Source of the DNA: Tessaracoccus coleopterorum
Lineage (GTDB): Bacteria; Actinomycetota; Actinomycetes; Propionibacteriales; Propionibacteriaceae
Direction of reading: 5' to 3'
Assembly: GCF_011174705.1 (NCBI RefSeq)
Contig: NZ_JAANIJ010000001.1
Coordinates: 992,001-1,056,000 of the forward strand
Length of the DNA stretch: 64,000 nt
Shown: positions 10,043 through 18,964 of the stretch, piece after piece
How positions within the stretch are numbered: the stretch's first letter is position 1
How the letters are laid out: each line of letters starts with the position of its first letter
Position numbers and translations under genes: made by a program
The notes under the pieces: model-generated
What the model was told of the DNA's origin: nothing
Database searches by the model: none
Seen by the model: only the letters and a program-made list of their open reading frames with translations

Positions 10043-11687
10043 TCACGGGACGCTCGGCGGGTAGCCCGGCCCGAGCGGGATGCCCAACGCGAACCATGCG
10101 ATGAACATGACGGTCCACACCACCAGCAGGATCACGGAGTAGGGCAGCATGAGCGCCACCACCGTCCCGATGCCGGCCTTCTTCGTGTAGCGCTGGGCGA
10201 TGGTGACGATGAAGGGCAGGTAGACCATGAGCGGCGTGAGTGCGTTGACGGGCGAATCCGCGACGCGGTAAGCCGCGAGCAGGGTCTGCGGGGCCACACC
10301 GAGACGCATGAAGAGCGGCACGAAGATGGGCGCGAAGATGGCCCACTTGGGCAGCGCCCCGGGCATGATGAAGTCCAGCAGCACGATCACCAGCACGAAC
10401 CCGATGAGCAGCGGGATGGCGCCGATGTTGGCCTGCTCCAGCAGCTCCGCCAGCGAGCCGGCGATGACGCGCGGCAGGTTGGTCCAGTTGAAGTAGGCGA
10501 TGAACTGGCTGATCATCAGCAGCATCAGCACCATGCCACCGAGGCCGGCGAACGTCTTGGTGATGGCCTTGATCACGTCCGAGCTGCCCTTGATGGTGCC
10601 TGCGCCCGCCCGTAGGCCACGCCGGAGACGAGGAAGGCCAGCATGATGATGAACAGCAGGCTGTCCATGAACGGCGTGTTGCCGATGATGTTTCCGGTCT
10701 CGGGGTCCCGCAGGGGGCGCCGGGCAGGAACGTGGCCAGGGACACGATGGCCATCACGATCAGGAATCCGATGAGGGCGAACCGGCTGCCGCGCTTGTCC
10801 GCGTCCGCCGGGATGTCGCCCGCGTCGGAGTGGACGACTGCCCCAGGCTCGGGCGTCCAGGGCCCCAGCCTCGGCTCGACGATCTTCTCGGTGATGACCG
10901 CGGCCACCATGGCCATGACAAGGGACGACGCCACCATGAAGTAATAATTGGCCACGATGGTGATGGGTTCGCCGCCTGCCAGCGCGAGTGACTCGTTCGC
11001 GATCTCCGTGATCATCGCATCGGTGGGAGTCAACGAGATGTTGACCATGAAGATGGCCGCGACACCCGCGAACCCCGAGGCCAAGCCCGCCAGGGGATGT
11101 CTACCGACGCTGGCGAACGCCGCCGCCGCCAACGGGATGAGGATGAGGTACCCGGCGTCCGAGGCCACCGACGACACCACACCCACCAGGATGAGGATGA
11201 ACGTCAGGGCCCACTTCGGGCGGCGCCCACCAGCTTGCGGATCAGTGACCCCAGGAGCCCGGACTCCTCCGCGACGCCTGCGCCCATCATGGCGATGAAC
11301 GTCACCGCGACGACGCCGAACCCGGCGAAGTTGCTCACGAAAGAGGAGAAGATGAACCGGATGCCCTCCACCGAGAGCAGGCTCTTGATGGGAATGGTCT
11401 CCTCGACGATGGTCCAGTCCTCGTCATAGGGGGCGTGCCGGGCGCAAGCCGGGCTGGGTGGTGTCCTCGTAGTAGTCGTAATCGGGGGCGCCCTCGGCGA
11501 TGGGCACGGCCACCTGCTCGGTAACGCTCACGCCCGCGAGGCTCAACCCCCACGACAGCACGATGACGAGCAGGATCAGGTACCCGAACATGAGCACCGG
11601 GTGCGGCACCTTGTTGCCGATGCGTTCCACCGCACCGAGCAACCCTCCGGGTGCCGACTCCATGTCCTCCACTGGCTTCGCGGTCAT
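10043..11687 (-). CDS. AbgT-family transporter (p-aminobenzoyl-glutamate type)
   Basis: About 548 residues from ATG (MTAKPVEDMESAPGGLLGAV). It has many membrane helices and AbgT signatures: IGNKVPHPVLMFGYLILLVI at the N-terminus, DAGYLILIPLAAAAFASVGR in the middle, NLPRVIAGSLAELLEQANIG and DSPVNALTPLMVYLPFIV near the end. The family imports p-aminobenzoyl-glutamate in E. coli and exports sulfonamides in some species. Frameshifts near 11440, 11220, 10715 and 10605. It lies 20 bases after the aminopeptidase gene and 33 before glutaminase, so an uptake-and-hydrolysis role for glutamyl conjugates is likely but inferred. Confidence 0.9.
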
Positions 11688-11707
11688 CTTGCCCCCCACT
11701 CCTTCCG

Positions 11708-13183
11708 TCAGGCCTTGAAGTTCAGGGCCAGGTCGATCAGCAGACGCGTGCCGAAGCCGGTGGTGCCCTTGTTGCGCCACTTGCTTGCGGTCCAGGACTG
11801 CGCGGTGCCGGCGATGTCGATGTGCACCCACGGCTTGCCGGCGACGAACTCCTGCAGGAACAGCGCGGCGGTGATGGTGCCGGCGTTCGCGCCGCCCATG
11901 TTGCGCAGGTCGGCGAGCGTGGAGTCCAACTCGGGCCGGTAGCGGTTGGCCAGTGGCAGCTCCCAGACCGGCTCGTCGACCCGCTCGGCGGAGGCCTTGA
12001 CCTGGCTCATGAGGGCCTCGTCGTTGCCCAGCACGGCAGCGATGTCGGTGCCGAGGGTGCGCAGCGCCGCGCCGGTGAGGGTGGCGATGTCGACGATGGC
12101 GTCCACGGGCTCCTCGGTGGCGAGCACCAGGGCGTCACCCATGACCATGCGGCCCTCGGCGTCGGTGTTGATCACCTCGACCGTCTTGCCGCCGCGCATG
12201 ACGACGATGTCGCCCAGCCGCAGCGCGGAGCCCGACGGCATGTTGTCGGTGCACATCAGGTAGCCGGTGACCTGAGCCTGGCAGCCGAGGTCCTTCAGCA
12301 CCGTCATGGCGGCGAGGATGGCACCGGCGCCGGCCATGTCGTTCTTCATCACGGCGTGCACCTCGTCCCGGGCTTGAGGGCCAGACCACCCGCGTCGTAC
12401 ATGATGCCCTTGCCGACGAGCGCCAGCTTGCCGGTGGGCTCACCCTCTGGGCGGTAGACCAGCTTGATCATGGCCGGCGGCTCGACGCTGCCGAGGTTGA
12501 TGCCGAGCAGGCCGCCGCAGCCGAGCTCGACGAGTTCCTCCTCGCCGAAGACCTGCACCTCGAGGCCGGCGTCGGGGCCCATCTCGAGGGCGATCTCTCC
12601 GAGCTTGGTGGCGGTCAGCATGCCGCCGGGGGTGCCGGCGAGGTCGCGGGCGAGCTTGGTGGCCTTGACCAGCAGCAATCCGCGGGCGACGGCGGCCTCG
12701 GCCTCCGCGACCGCCCCTCGTCGCAGACCAGCGCCAACGCGCTGAGCTTCGCGTCGGGTCCGTCTTCGCCGATGCGGTACACGTAGCGGGCCAGCGCGGC
12801 TCCCTCAATGGCCGCCACCACCGTGTCCGCCACGCTCGTGGAGGTCTGCGGAAGCACGACGGCGAGCCGGTCCTGGCCGGGACGGCGCGGGCGAAGTGCG
12901 ACACCACGTCGCGCAGGACCGTGGTGTCCGCCTTCTCCCGGTCCCCGCCACCCACGAGCACCGTGAGCGGCCCCTCGGCGCCGACGAGCACCAGGGTCTT
13001 GCCGACGGCGGCGTCGAAGCCGAGCGAGGCGGCGCGCTCGGCCGAGATGCCGCTGGCGGCCGGGGCTGCTCGCCGGAGAAGACGATGTGAGCGGTCGCGT
13101 CGATGCCGTCGGGCAGCTCGCCGACGGTGACCGCCAGCTCACGGGTGGGAGGGAGAACGGGGGGTAGGGGCGGCGTGGGTCAT
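11708..13183 (-). CDS. pepA: Leucyl aminopeptidase (M17)
   Basis: About 490 residues, from ATG (MTHAAPTP...) with AAGGA eight bases upstream. A hydrophilic N-terminal domain precedes the M17 catalytic domain: VGKGIMYDAGGLALKPG, MKNDMAGAGAILAA and NTDAEGRMVMGDALVLA carry the metal-binding and catalytic residues (Lys of VGKG, Asp of YDAGG, Asp of KNDM, Asp/Glu of NTDAEGR). The signature is slightly divergent (MKNDMAGAGA rather than MKxDMGGAAA). It removes N-terminal residues from peptides in the cytoplasm. Frameshifts near 13145, 13065, 12880, 12710 and 12370, nearly all in G/C runs. Second gene of the META-pepA-abgT-glsA operon. Confidence 0.92.
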
Positions 13184-13229
13184 GTGGGATCCTTCTGTGT
13201 CGCGGCTGGGTTGGTGTCTGGGTGCGCCG

Positions 13230-14005
13230 TCAGGCGCGGGTGAACTGGACTGCGATGGCGTCCTCGGCGGTGCGCATGTCAAGCGTGTCGCCCTCGATGC
13301 TGTACGTCGCGGCGCTCTCCAGGGCGGCCACGATGGCGGCCTCCTGCTCCATGAGGCCCTCGGGCGACATGCAGGCCATCTGGGTGGTGGCGATGGTGCC
13401 GAACGAGATCTCGCCGTCGCCCGCGGTGTAGGAGCCGAGGAGGCGGTTGCACCCGCCGGTGCCGGACAGGGTGCCGTCGTCGGCGAAGGTGAGCTTGGTC
13501 TCCGTGTCGGCCAGCGGGCTGACCGCCGCCGAGCCGTCGTTGTAGGAGGTGATGGCCCACGTGGTGCCGGCCAACTCCTGCGACTGCGCCATGAAGGTGC
13601 CGAGCGCGGCCCTCCCTCGTCACTGAGGGTGAGTTCCTCGCCGTCGACGGCGAATCCGCGCGCGTCGGTCAGCGCCGTGAAGAAGGCGGTCTCGAGTGCC
13701 ATCACGTCGTCTGCGCAGGCCATCATCGTGGACGGCAGCGCGTCCCCGACGGTGAGGGTGCCTCCGTCGATCTCGTAGGTGCCCGAGAATCGGTTGCAGC
13801 CGCCCGAGCCGAAGAGGGCGCCGTCGTCCGCGAAGTGGACCGTGACCGGGAACCGTCCACGGGGCCTCGCCGGCGAGATCCTCCAGCAGCCAGGTGACGC
13901 CCACGAGGTCCCCCGACGAGGTGGGGCGGCAGGGGTCGCGGATGCGCACGAGGCGAGCAGCAGCGACATCGCCACCACCGCCGTCGTCCAGAGTGCCTTC
14001 GCCAT
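13230..14005 (-). CDS. Lipoprotein with two META (HslJ-like) domains
   Basis: About 258 residues. ATG with AAGGAG upstream; signal peptide MAKALWTTAVVAMSLLLASC ends in a lipobox (LLASC), so it should be a membrane-anchored lipoprotein. Two tandem META/DUF306 domains follow: FADDGALFGSGGCNRFSGTY...LPSTMMACADDVMALE and FADDGTLSGTGGCNRLLGSY...TTQMACMSPEGLMEQE. Each has the family's G-GCN-R and T-MAC motifs, so two cysteines per domain. META-domain proteins such as HslJ are associated with heat or antibiotic tolerance in E. coli. Frameshifts near 13915, 13865 and 13612. It heads the aminopeptidase operon and has copy 3 of the shared inverted motif 55 bases upstream. Confidence 0.88.
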
Positions 14006-14059
14006 TGATGTTCTCCTTCGTGGTCGGCCTAACCATCGTTTCCCCGATCCGGCCCTGGA

Positions 14060-14083
14060 CATCACCCGAACTGGGTAGTCCGC
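14060..14083 (-). promoter_or_regulatory. Shared inverted motif, copy 3
   Basis: CATCACCC-gaact-GGGTAGTCCGC, 55 bases before the META lipoprotein start. In the direction of transcription the three copies read YYACCC-N5-GGGTGATG. The right flank TCCGC is also shared with copy 2. Confidence 0.5.
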
Positions 14084-14388
14084 GCCTCCTTGCCGGCGCA
14101 ACGCGGCATCCCGGGTCACCCACCCGCCTCCCCACAACCCGACCCCCCCTTCGCTCACCACAGCCCGACCCTCCCCACGACACGGACCCCTGCGCGCGCA
14201 CCACAGCCCGCCCCCTTCCCTCCCGACCCCCTTCCTCGCGCCCCCTACCCCGGCACGACACGCCGTTGCAGTGGGCCGCCGGCGCCTTGGGTGACGTCGA
14301 GCCGCACTTGGGCCTGTCATTCGTGCGCGCTCCGACGGCGGCGCAGGGGCGGCGCGCGTAGGCTTGGCGGCACCTGGAAGGACGGGCG
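14084..14388. other. Non-coding C-rich intergenic stretch
   Basis: About 300 bases, strongly C-rich on the plus strand (runs such as cgaccccccc and cccgccccc-like tracts). No frame gives a recognisable protein. The only likely signal is TAGGCT at 14363-14368, a probable -10 box for the flavodoxin gene, followed by a ribosome site (GGAAGG) before its ATG. Confidence 0.5.
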
Positions 14389-14882
14389 ATGAAGGCCGTT
14401 GTTGTCTACGAATCACTGTGGGGAAACACCGCGGCCGTCGCGCGGGCCGTGGCGGAGGGGATCGGGGAGGGCGCCGTCGCACTGCCCACCAAGGACGCCG
14501 GTGCCGACGAACTGGCCGGGGCGGACCTGATCGTGGCGGGCGGGCCGGTGTTCGCCTTCCACCTCTCCTCGGAGCGGACGCGGCACGACATCGCCGAGCA
14601 CCCCGAGCCGGGCGCCCCCGCACCTGACCTCAGCGGGCCGTCGATCCGCGACTGGCTGGACGCGCTGCCCTCCGGCACGGCCGGGTTCGCCTCCTTCGAC
14701 ACCGAGGTCCGCGGTCCCTTCGGCAAAGGCGCGCCCACCATCGCGAAGGAACTCGAGGAGAAGGGCTACCGGAGGGTGGCCAAGCCGGAGGGGTTCATCG
14801 TTCAGGGCAAGTACGGCCCGCTCAAGGACGGCGAGCTGGACCGTGCCCGACGGTGGGCGCGTCCCTGCGCGCGGCGCTGTAG
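14389..14882 (+). CDS. Flavodoxin family protein
   Basis: About 164 residues, ATG with GGAAGG upstream. MKAVVVYESLWGNTAAVARA is the flavodoxin FMN phosphate-binding loop (S/T-x-x-G-N-T), followed by ADLIVAGGPVFAFHL, where the second FMN loop is found. It is a small FMN electron carrier or a flavodoxin-like oxidoreductase in the cytoplasm. A missing G near 14854 hides the true end: with it the tail reads GASLRAAL-stop at TAG 14880-14882. A palindromic repeat begins 59 bases downstream and may act as terminator. Confidence 0.85.
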
Positions 14883-14941
14883 CCCGGCCACCTACCCGCC
14901 GCTGGCAGCTCCGCCGACGATCGGGCTGAGTGTCACTCGGG

Positions 14942-14989
14942 CTAATTGTCACTCTGAGTGTCGAGTACGGCACTCAGAGTGACAATTAG
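14942..14989. repeat. Palindromic repeat, copy 1
   Basis: Two perfect 19-base arms (ctaattgtcactctgagtg and its reverse complement) around the loop tcgagtacgg. The related copy at 16036-16083 has the same loop and right-arm end in the same orientation. It lies between flavodoxin and the AbiEi/DUF559 gene and could be a terminator, a REP-like element or the edge of a mobile unit. It can encode the peptide VTLSAVLDTQS when read leftward. Confidence 0.85.
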
Positions 14990-15124
14990 GGCTTGAGGCA
15001 GGCGCCGTGGGTCGGGCGATCTTCGAGTCGCGCCCTGTCCGCGGTGTTGTCCGTCTTCGCCCAGGTGTTGTCGGCCTCCCCCGCAAGGCTTGCGCCCCGC
15101 GGTCCGGCTGACAACCTCGGGAAT

Positions 15125-16039
15125 GTGCATCCCAGGCAGTCCCTCGCCCCCGGACTCGAGGCCATCGTCCAGGCCCAGTCCGGCGCGATCTCCACGCACC
15201 AGTTCCTCGGCGGCGGCCTGACGGCCAGCGTGGTCCGGCGGATGGCCACGCAATGGGAGCAGCCGTCGCCGGGGTCCTCGTGACCACCACACCTACGTGG
15301 ATGACGGCGGCCTGGGCGGGACTGTTGCGCGGCGGACCGACGGCGGCCCTGGGCGCCGACGCGGCCGCGTTCCTGCACAAGCTTGTGCGCGACGAGCCCT
15401 CCAACCTGGTGGTCTGGGCACCCTCCAGGAGGCGTGACTTCGCCGTCGGCCAGTGGACGGTGACGTTTCGACGCGGGCAGCCCAAGTCCATGGGTAGCCC
15501 GCCGCGCACCACCGTCGAGCGATCGCTGATCGACCTGGCTGGTCGGGCGACGGAGAATGCGGCTGTCGCTGCGACGGCTCGGGCCCTCGCCCAGGAAAGA
15601 CCCATCCAGAGCGTGTCCTCTTGGAACTGCAGTCCCGGGGCGAACGCGCCATTCCGCGGTTCTGACGGAGCTGTGCACCCAGGCAGGCGAGGGGATCGAG
15701 AGCGCCTTGGAGTGGCGATTCAACCAGGAGGTCCTCGTGCGACATCGTCTGCCACCCGGCGAGCGGCAGGTGGTGGACGCGTCGACGCGCATGGACGTGA
15801 GGTACGAGACCGAGCGCCTCGTGATCGAGCTCGACGGGGCACGTGACCACACCGACTGGTCGAAGGACATGCTGCGCGACAACGAGCGGGTCCTCGACGA
15901 CGGCGCTCTCACTCTCCGCTACGGCTGGAACGCCGTGGTGGGACAGCCGTGTGCGGTGGCTGCGCAAGTGGCGACGGCGCTGAGGTCGCGGGGACGGGCC
16001 GGCACCGTCGCGCACTGCCGACGATGCCCGACGGACTAA
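15125..16039 (+). CDS. AbiEi-like N-terminal / DUF559 C-terminal protein
   Basis: About 305 residues, probable start GTG (VHPRQSLAPGLEAIVQAQSG). The N-terminal ~90 residues (GAISTHQFLGGGLTASVVRR, TAAWAGLLRGGPTAALGADA) resemble the AbiEi-type winged-helix antitoxin domain found at the front of many actinobacterial DUF559 proteins. The C-terminus (RYETERLVIELDGARDHTD, MLRDNERVLDDGALTLRYGW) is a DUF559 domain, related to Vsr-like PD-(D/E)xK nucleases: the E..IELDGARDH segment would hold the acidic active-site residues. Frameshifts near 15275 and 15615. It is bracketed by two palindromic repeats and its TAA overlaps the stop of the convergent hemerythrin gene. No AbiEii toxin partner is visible. 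A role in DNA metabolism or defence is inferred. Confidence 0.75.
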
Positions 16040-16083
16040 ATGTCATGCTGAGTGTCGAGTACGGCACTCACCGTGACAATTAG
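16036..16083. repeat. Palindromic repeat, copy 2 (degenerate left arm)
   Basis: Shares the central tgagtgtcgagtacggcact and the gtgacaattag end with copy 1 at 14942; the left arm carries substitutions, so the hairpin is imperfect. It contains the overlapping stop codons of the DUF559 gene and the hemerythrin gene. Confidence 0.8.
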
Positions 16084-16843
16084 CGCCCAAGCCTCCCCGG
16101 CACGCGCACCGGTACCCGCTGAGACGCTACGTCTGGGGACGGGGCGGCCAGGGAAGAGCTCGCGGAACTGGCGCTCGAACTGGCGCCTACCGACGAGGCG
16201 ATACATGAACCTGATCGGCATCGGCAGCTCGTCGAACATCTGCCGCGACTCCCCAGGCGAGGCAGCCAGCATCATGCCCAACTGGACAAGGAGCCGCGAC
16301 TTCGGGATGGCATCCATCGAGTGGTCGCCGAGGTGCTTCCACTCCTCGGCCGTGATCACCTTCTCGGCCACGGGCACCACCTCGACGACCTCGCGGCGGA
16401 GGTGGACCTTGAGCACGCTCAGCAGTTCCTCGTAGGCGTCGGCGAGCTCCGCTCCGTACTTCGGGTCGGCGCTCGCCCGCCAGGCGGTGAGCAGCGGCGC
16501 CGCCTTCGCGAGAAGCCGCGACACCTCCGCATGGTGCGCCCTCATCTGCCCCACGTGCAGCGCACACCCCGGAGCACGCTTCTCCAGCCGGTCCCACAGG
16601 AGCTCGTCCTCGGACTCGTGATGCGTGTGCAGGGTGGCGTCGATCTCGGCGATGTAGTGGCCCACGAACTCGGAACGTCGCGAGTCCCACGCGGGGTGGA
16701 GCGGATCAGCGCCGGCGCGTCCGTGTACCCGTACAGGAACGCGTTGTGCACCACGCGCATCTCGGCGGTCCCGTTGCAGAGCGTTGGCCCGTCGGGGATC
16801 GGCGGGCGGTCTCGCCCGGGGCTGCGCGGTAGAAGTCGGTCAT
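16036..16843 (-). CDS. Hemerythrin-like domain protein
   Basis: About 268 residues, ATG (MTDFYRAA) with GGAGG seven bases upstream. The HHE cation-binding pattern is clear: VVHNAFLYGY, HYIAEIDATLHTHHESEDELLW, CALHVGQMRAHHAEV and LKVHLRREVVEVVP supply the His and Glu ligands of a di-iron site. A second helical half follows (EEWKHLGDHSMDAIPKSRLL). Such proteins bind or sense oxygen or nitric oxide. Frameshifts near 16815 and 16700. The last residues (VTVSAVLDTQHDI) are encoded by the palindromic repeat, so the native C-terminus may have been extended or replaced by the repeat. Confidence 0.85.
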
Positions 16844-16998
16844 GGTTCCCCTCCGTCCCGGGCGCGACGGCACCCCTGCGGGACATTGTGGGAACCACGG
16901 TGTTGGCGGGCAATGGGCGGCGGAATCGCGCTGTTCGCGCGCGCGGCGGTGGCCCGGGGGAGGGTGCGCCGGGCTACAAAAGAGCCTGCCCGGGGTCA

Positions 16999-17890
16999 GC
17001 CGATGTCGTGCACCGCCACCTGGAACCACGTCCGGTACTCGATCGGCGTGCCGTACAGACGGCCCGGGGTACTCGATGGTGGTCCACGCGTCCTCGGCGA
17101 TGCCGCTGATGGCGGCCTTGACGCGGGTGTCGAGGCGGACGGTGACCGAGACCTCCGCCCCGGCCTTGACCGCGGCCCCGATGACGGGATGCCCGTAGTA
17201 CGCCGAGTCCGCCCGCACCAGCACCCTGCCGCCTGTCTTGCTCTCGTCTCTGGCGAGGGTACGAGTCGTCTTCAACGCATCACGGACCAGCCGCCCCGCA
17301 CCGCGGGCGGAGTTGGCCGAGCCCTTCCGCAACCGTTGCGCGACGATCACCGGAGCGCACGACTCGGTAGAGACGGTCGCGATCAGAGCGTTCAGGCCGC
17401 GGACCTTGGTGTAGCCGAACCCGGCGCCCTGCTTGGCGTAGCCGTGGACCTCGACGACGGTGTCGTCGATGTCGACCACCGCCACCTCCCCGACGCCCGA
17501 GGTCAGTGGCGTGGCCGCGGCCAACCCGGTCAGGAACCTCGAGGCGACCGCATCGAACTGACGCACGTGCCCGAACGTGAAGGCGCGCAGGAACGATCCC
17601 AGCGTGCTTGGGGCGTAGCAGCGGTCGAAGACCCGACCCATCCCACCGTGCCGCAACAGCGCCATGTCCTCGATGCTGTCGGCGCCGGCGACCATCCCCG
17701 CCACCAGGGCGGTGACCTTGGCGCCGGCGTTGGCGCCCTTGTCCGTGGGCACGCTCAGCCGCGCATCGGCCAACCCTCCCAGGCCCGCCGTTTCGGCCAG
17801 CCGCAGGACTGGGATCAGCCCGGCCGACCCGATCAGGTTCGGGTCATCGAAGACCGCTGATGCCGCTGCCGGTGTATGAGAGAGTTGCAC
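16999..17890 (-). pseudogene. IS1380-family transposase, C-terminally truncated
   Basis: GTG start (MQLSHTPAAASAVFDDPNLI), then 270 residues in one clean frame. VVDIDDTVVEVHGYAKQGAG and RVLVRADSAYYGHPVI are the first two DDE motifs of IS1380-type transposases (family length ~460 residues). The frame breaks down after WTTIEYPG, and the alternative frame reads RLYGTPIEYRTWFQVAVHD to a TGA at about 16999, which does not look like the rest of this family. The last ~190 residues, with the catalytic Glu, are missing. This is an inactive insertion sequence remnant. Upstream a hairpin-forming inverted repeat is present. Confidence 0.85.
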
Positions 17891-17900
17891 CTACGAGATG

Positions 17901-17961
17901 TCCCTTGTGGTCAGGTCGAACGGAAGCCTCAAGAACTTCGATTCTCCTGCACCACAAGGGA
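17901..17961. repeat. Inverted repeat tcccttgtggt...accacaaggga at IS1380 end
   Basis: Two perfect 11-base arms 39 bases apart, just upstream of the transposase start. It could be the IS terminal repeat plus an internal copy that keeps transcription into the element low; the exact IS boundary and target duplication cannot be fixed because the other end is lost. Confidence 0.55.
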
Positions 17962-17969
17962 CTTCTCAT

Positions 17970-18217
17970 GCTCCGACCCGCACGCAACCCGCTACAACCT
18001 CAACCCCATCGGTGGATCCGGGATAAGGAACCCTCCACGATTTCGGGGAACCACACACGGCGGCTTCGACACGAAGTGCGCCAATGGCAACAAGGAGGAC
18101 CTCACCACGGTGATCTCCAACATGCCGACCGGGGACCTCACCGTCCTCGACGCCTACTACGACTTCCGTCTGGCAGTCACCGGCAAGGGCAAGGGCAAGA
18201 GCAAGGGCAAGCGCTGA
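17970..18217 (+). pseudogene. 3' remnant of an unknown gene next to the IS
   Basis: The plus-strand frame reads [38 protein letters not shown] and ends in a Lys/Gly tail [11 protein letters not shown] before TGA. It has no credible start of its own (the frame enters from the IS region) and is followed by a strong hairpin terminator, so it looks like the end of a real gene whose front was removed by the IS insertion. I do not recognise the family. Confidence 0.45.
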
Positions 18218-18236
18218 CGCTCTGCTCGTAGCACTG

Positions 18237-18280
18237 GCACGAGGGGCCGGGTCCGCGTTGCGGGCCTGGCCCCTCCGTGC
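18237..18280 (+). terminator. Strong GC-rich hairpin
   Basis: GGCACGAGGGGCC pairs with GGCCCCTCCGTGC across an internal loop, 20 bases after the stop of the remnant gene. It probably terminates transcription from both sides, since the response regulator gene ends convergently just beyond. Confidence 0.6.
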
Positions 18281-18313
18281 TGACCACCCTGGACCCGCCC
18301 GCTCCGGCACCCT

Positions 18314-18964
18314 TCAGCCCGACCGCCGTGCCGCACCTCGAGATAGGCGAGGACGGCTCGCACTCGGCGGTGCTCCGAAGGGCCGCCCTCGCTGAGACCG
18401 AGCTTGGCGAGGATGCTGCCGACGTGGGACTCCATGGTGCGCTCGGCGAGGACGAGCCGAGCCGCGATGCCCGGGTTGGCCAGGCCCTCGGCCATGAGCG
18501 CGAGCACCTCGAGCTCGCGCGGCGTCAGCGCGGAAAGGGAGTCGCGGCCCCCGCGAGCAGCCGCGCGACGACCTCGGGGTCGAGCGCCGACCCGCCGGCG
18601 GCGACCCGGGTCAGCGCGTCCACGAACTCGTCGACGTCGAGCACCCGGTCCTTGAGCAGGTATCCGAACCGGCCGGTCGCGACGAGCTCGACCGAGAGCC
18701 GGGTCTCGACGTGCTGGGACAGCAGGAGTACCCCACCTCGGGGGTGCGCCGGCGCACCTCGGCCGCGACCTCGGCCCCGTCGTGCGCGTGGTTCGGGGGC
18801 ATCCGAACGTCGAGCACCGCGACGTCGGGCCGGTGCTCGAGGATGGCGGCTAGCGCGCCCGGCGCGTCGGCGGCCGTGGCGACCACCTCGTGCCCGAGCT
18901 CGCCCAGCAGCGCCGACAACCCCTCGCGGAACAGGGCGGAGTCCTCGCCGATCACGATCCGCAC
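18314..18964 (-). CDS. NarL/FixJ-family response regulator
   Basis: About 216 residues, GTG start ([20 protein letters not shown]). Receiver domain: acidic pair in GEDS, phospho-acceptor Asp in [10 protein letters not shown], Lys in [16 protein letters not shown]-terminal Lux[40 protein letters not shown]. It overlaps the end of the sensor kinase gene by 13 bases, so the pair is translationally coupled. Frameshifts near 18725 and 18535. The end is uncertain: with one more single-base correction the protein stops at TGA 18316-18314; otherwise the open frame continues to 18157. Confidence 0.88.

Noticed and set aside
15125..16039. Type IV toxin-antitoxin pair (AbiEi/AbiEii)
   Set aside because: Only the antitoxin-like domain fused to DUF559 is present; no nucleotidyltransferase toxin gene lies nearby.
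18157..18507. Extension of the response regulator to 18157 with a Leu/Pro-rich tail
   Set aside because: The tail is antisense to the Lys/Gly-encoding remnant and its terminator; NarL-type regulators end shortly after the HTH.
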